Assembly: GCA_021791615.1 (NCBI GenBank)
Contig: JAJYWG010000379.1
Span: 7,923 to 22,706 of the forward strand
Source: Actinomycetes bacterium
GTDB lineage: Bacteria; Actinomycetota; Acidimicrobiia; Acidimicrobiales; RAAP-2
Direction: 5' to 3'
DNA length: 14,784 bases
The notes under the pieces were generated by a model that did no database searches, had not been told where the DNA came from, and saw nothing but the letters and a program-made list of their open reading frames with translations. The translations under genes were made by a program, and so were the position numbers. Positions 14,731 through 14,784 of the stretch are shown piece by piece (within the stretch, counting starts at the first letter, position 1; each line of letters starts with the position of its first letter).

Positions 14731-14784
14731 TGTCTGGGTTGTTCGACTGCGTCGCCTCCTGGCCGCCGAGCCGGAAGCCATGGT

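Noticed and set aside
14528..14784. Open frame running through the tRNA fragment to the window end
   Set aside because: It contains the YGSEGWGFESLRAR string produced by translating tRNA-Arg, has no start codon and no ribosome-binding site.

Overview
The window is GC-rich, uses many GTG starts, and has several genes joined by 4-base GTGA stop/start overlaps. Protein style and a tRNA-Arg(ACG) tail typical of Actinobacteria suggest a high-GC actinobacterium. This is inference; there is no rRNA or other taxonomic marker here. Almost everything reads as one end of an integrated mobile island. It carries a large conjugative relaxase on the left and a cluster of phage-defence genes, and it ends on the right at a recognisable attachment site.

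Layout, left to right. (1) 1-379: open-ended sequence without a convincing gene. (2) 380-3943: a TrwC/TraI-type (MobF) relaxase-helicase. (3) 3940-4345: a scar in which a short frame overlapping the relaxase stop is fused to the N-terminal stub of an oppositely oriented AAA-ATPase gene, followed by a short regulatory-looking gap. (4) 4346-5338: a TIR-domain protein with an unfamiliar helical N-terminal region. (5) 5500-5864: a decayed hicA toxin followed by an intact hicB antitoxin. (6) 5958-6170: a small helix-turn-helix protein. (7) 6163-12397: a complete Type I restriction-modification operon, hsdM-hsdS-hsdR, translationally coupled throughout. (8) 12398-12778: a gap with a possible gene remnant. 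(9) 12779-14304: a two-gene unit that looks like the Kiwa system (four-helix membrane protein KwaA plus DUF4868 protein KwaB). (10) 14305-14658: non-coding element end with a short direct repeat. (11) 14659-14700: exactly the 3' part of a tRNA-Arg gene, from the anticodon loop to the discriminator base, followed by a T-tract terminator. This is what a tyrosine-recombinase attachment site (attR) leaves behind.

How the genes work together: the relaxase would nick and unwind the element for transfer. HsdMSR would modify self DNA and cut unmodified incoming DNA. Kiwa and the TIR protein are candidate further defence layers acting at the membrane and on NAD or related nucleotides. The hic remnant, the ATPase stub and the gap after hsdR show that this cargo region has turned over by insertion and deletion. 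No integrase, excisionase gene or mating-pore genes are in the window; they would lie to the left.

The strongest findings are the Kiwa-like pair beside the attachment site, the attachment site itself, and the two decayed genes. I found no clearly new system, but the TIR protein and the divergent Kiwa pair are the best candidates for undescribed variants.
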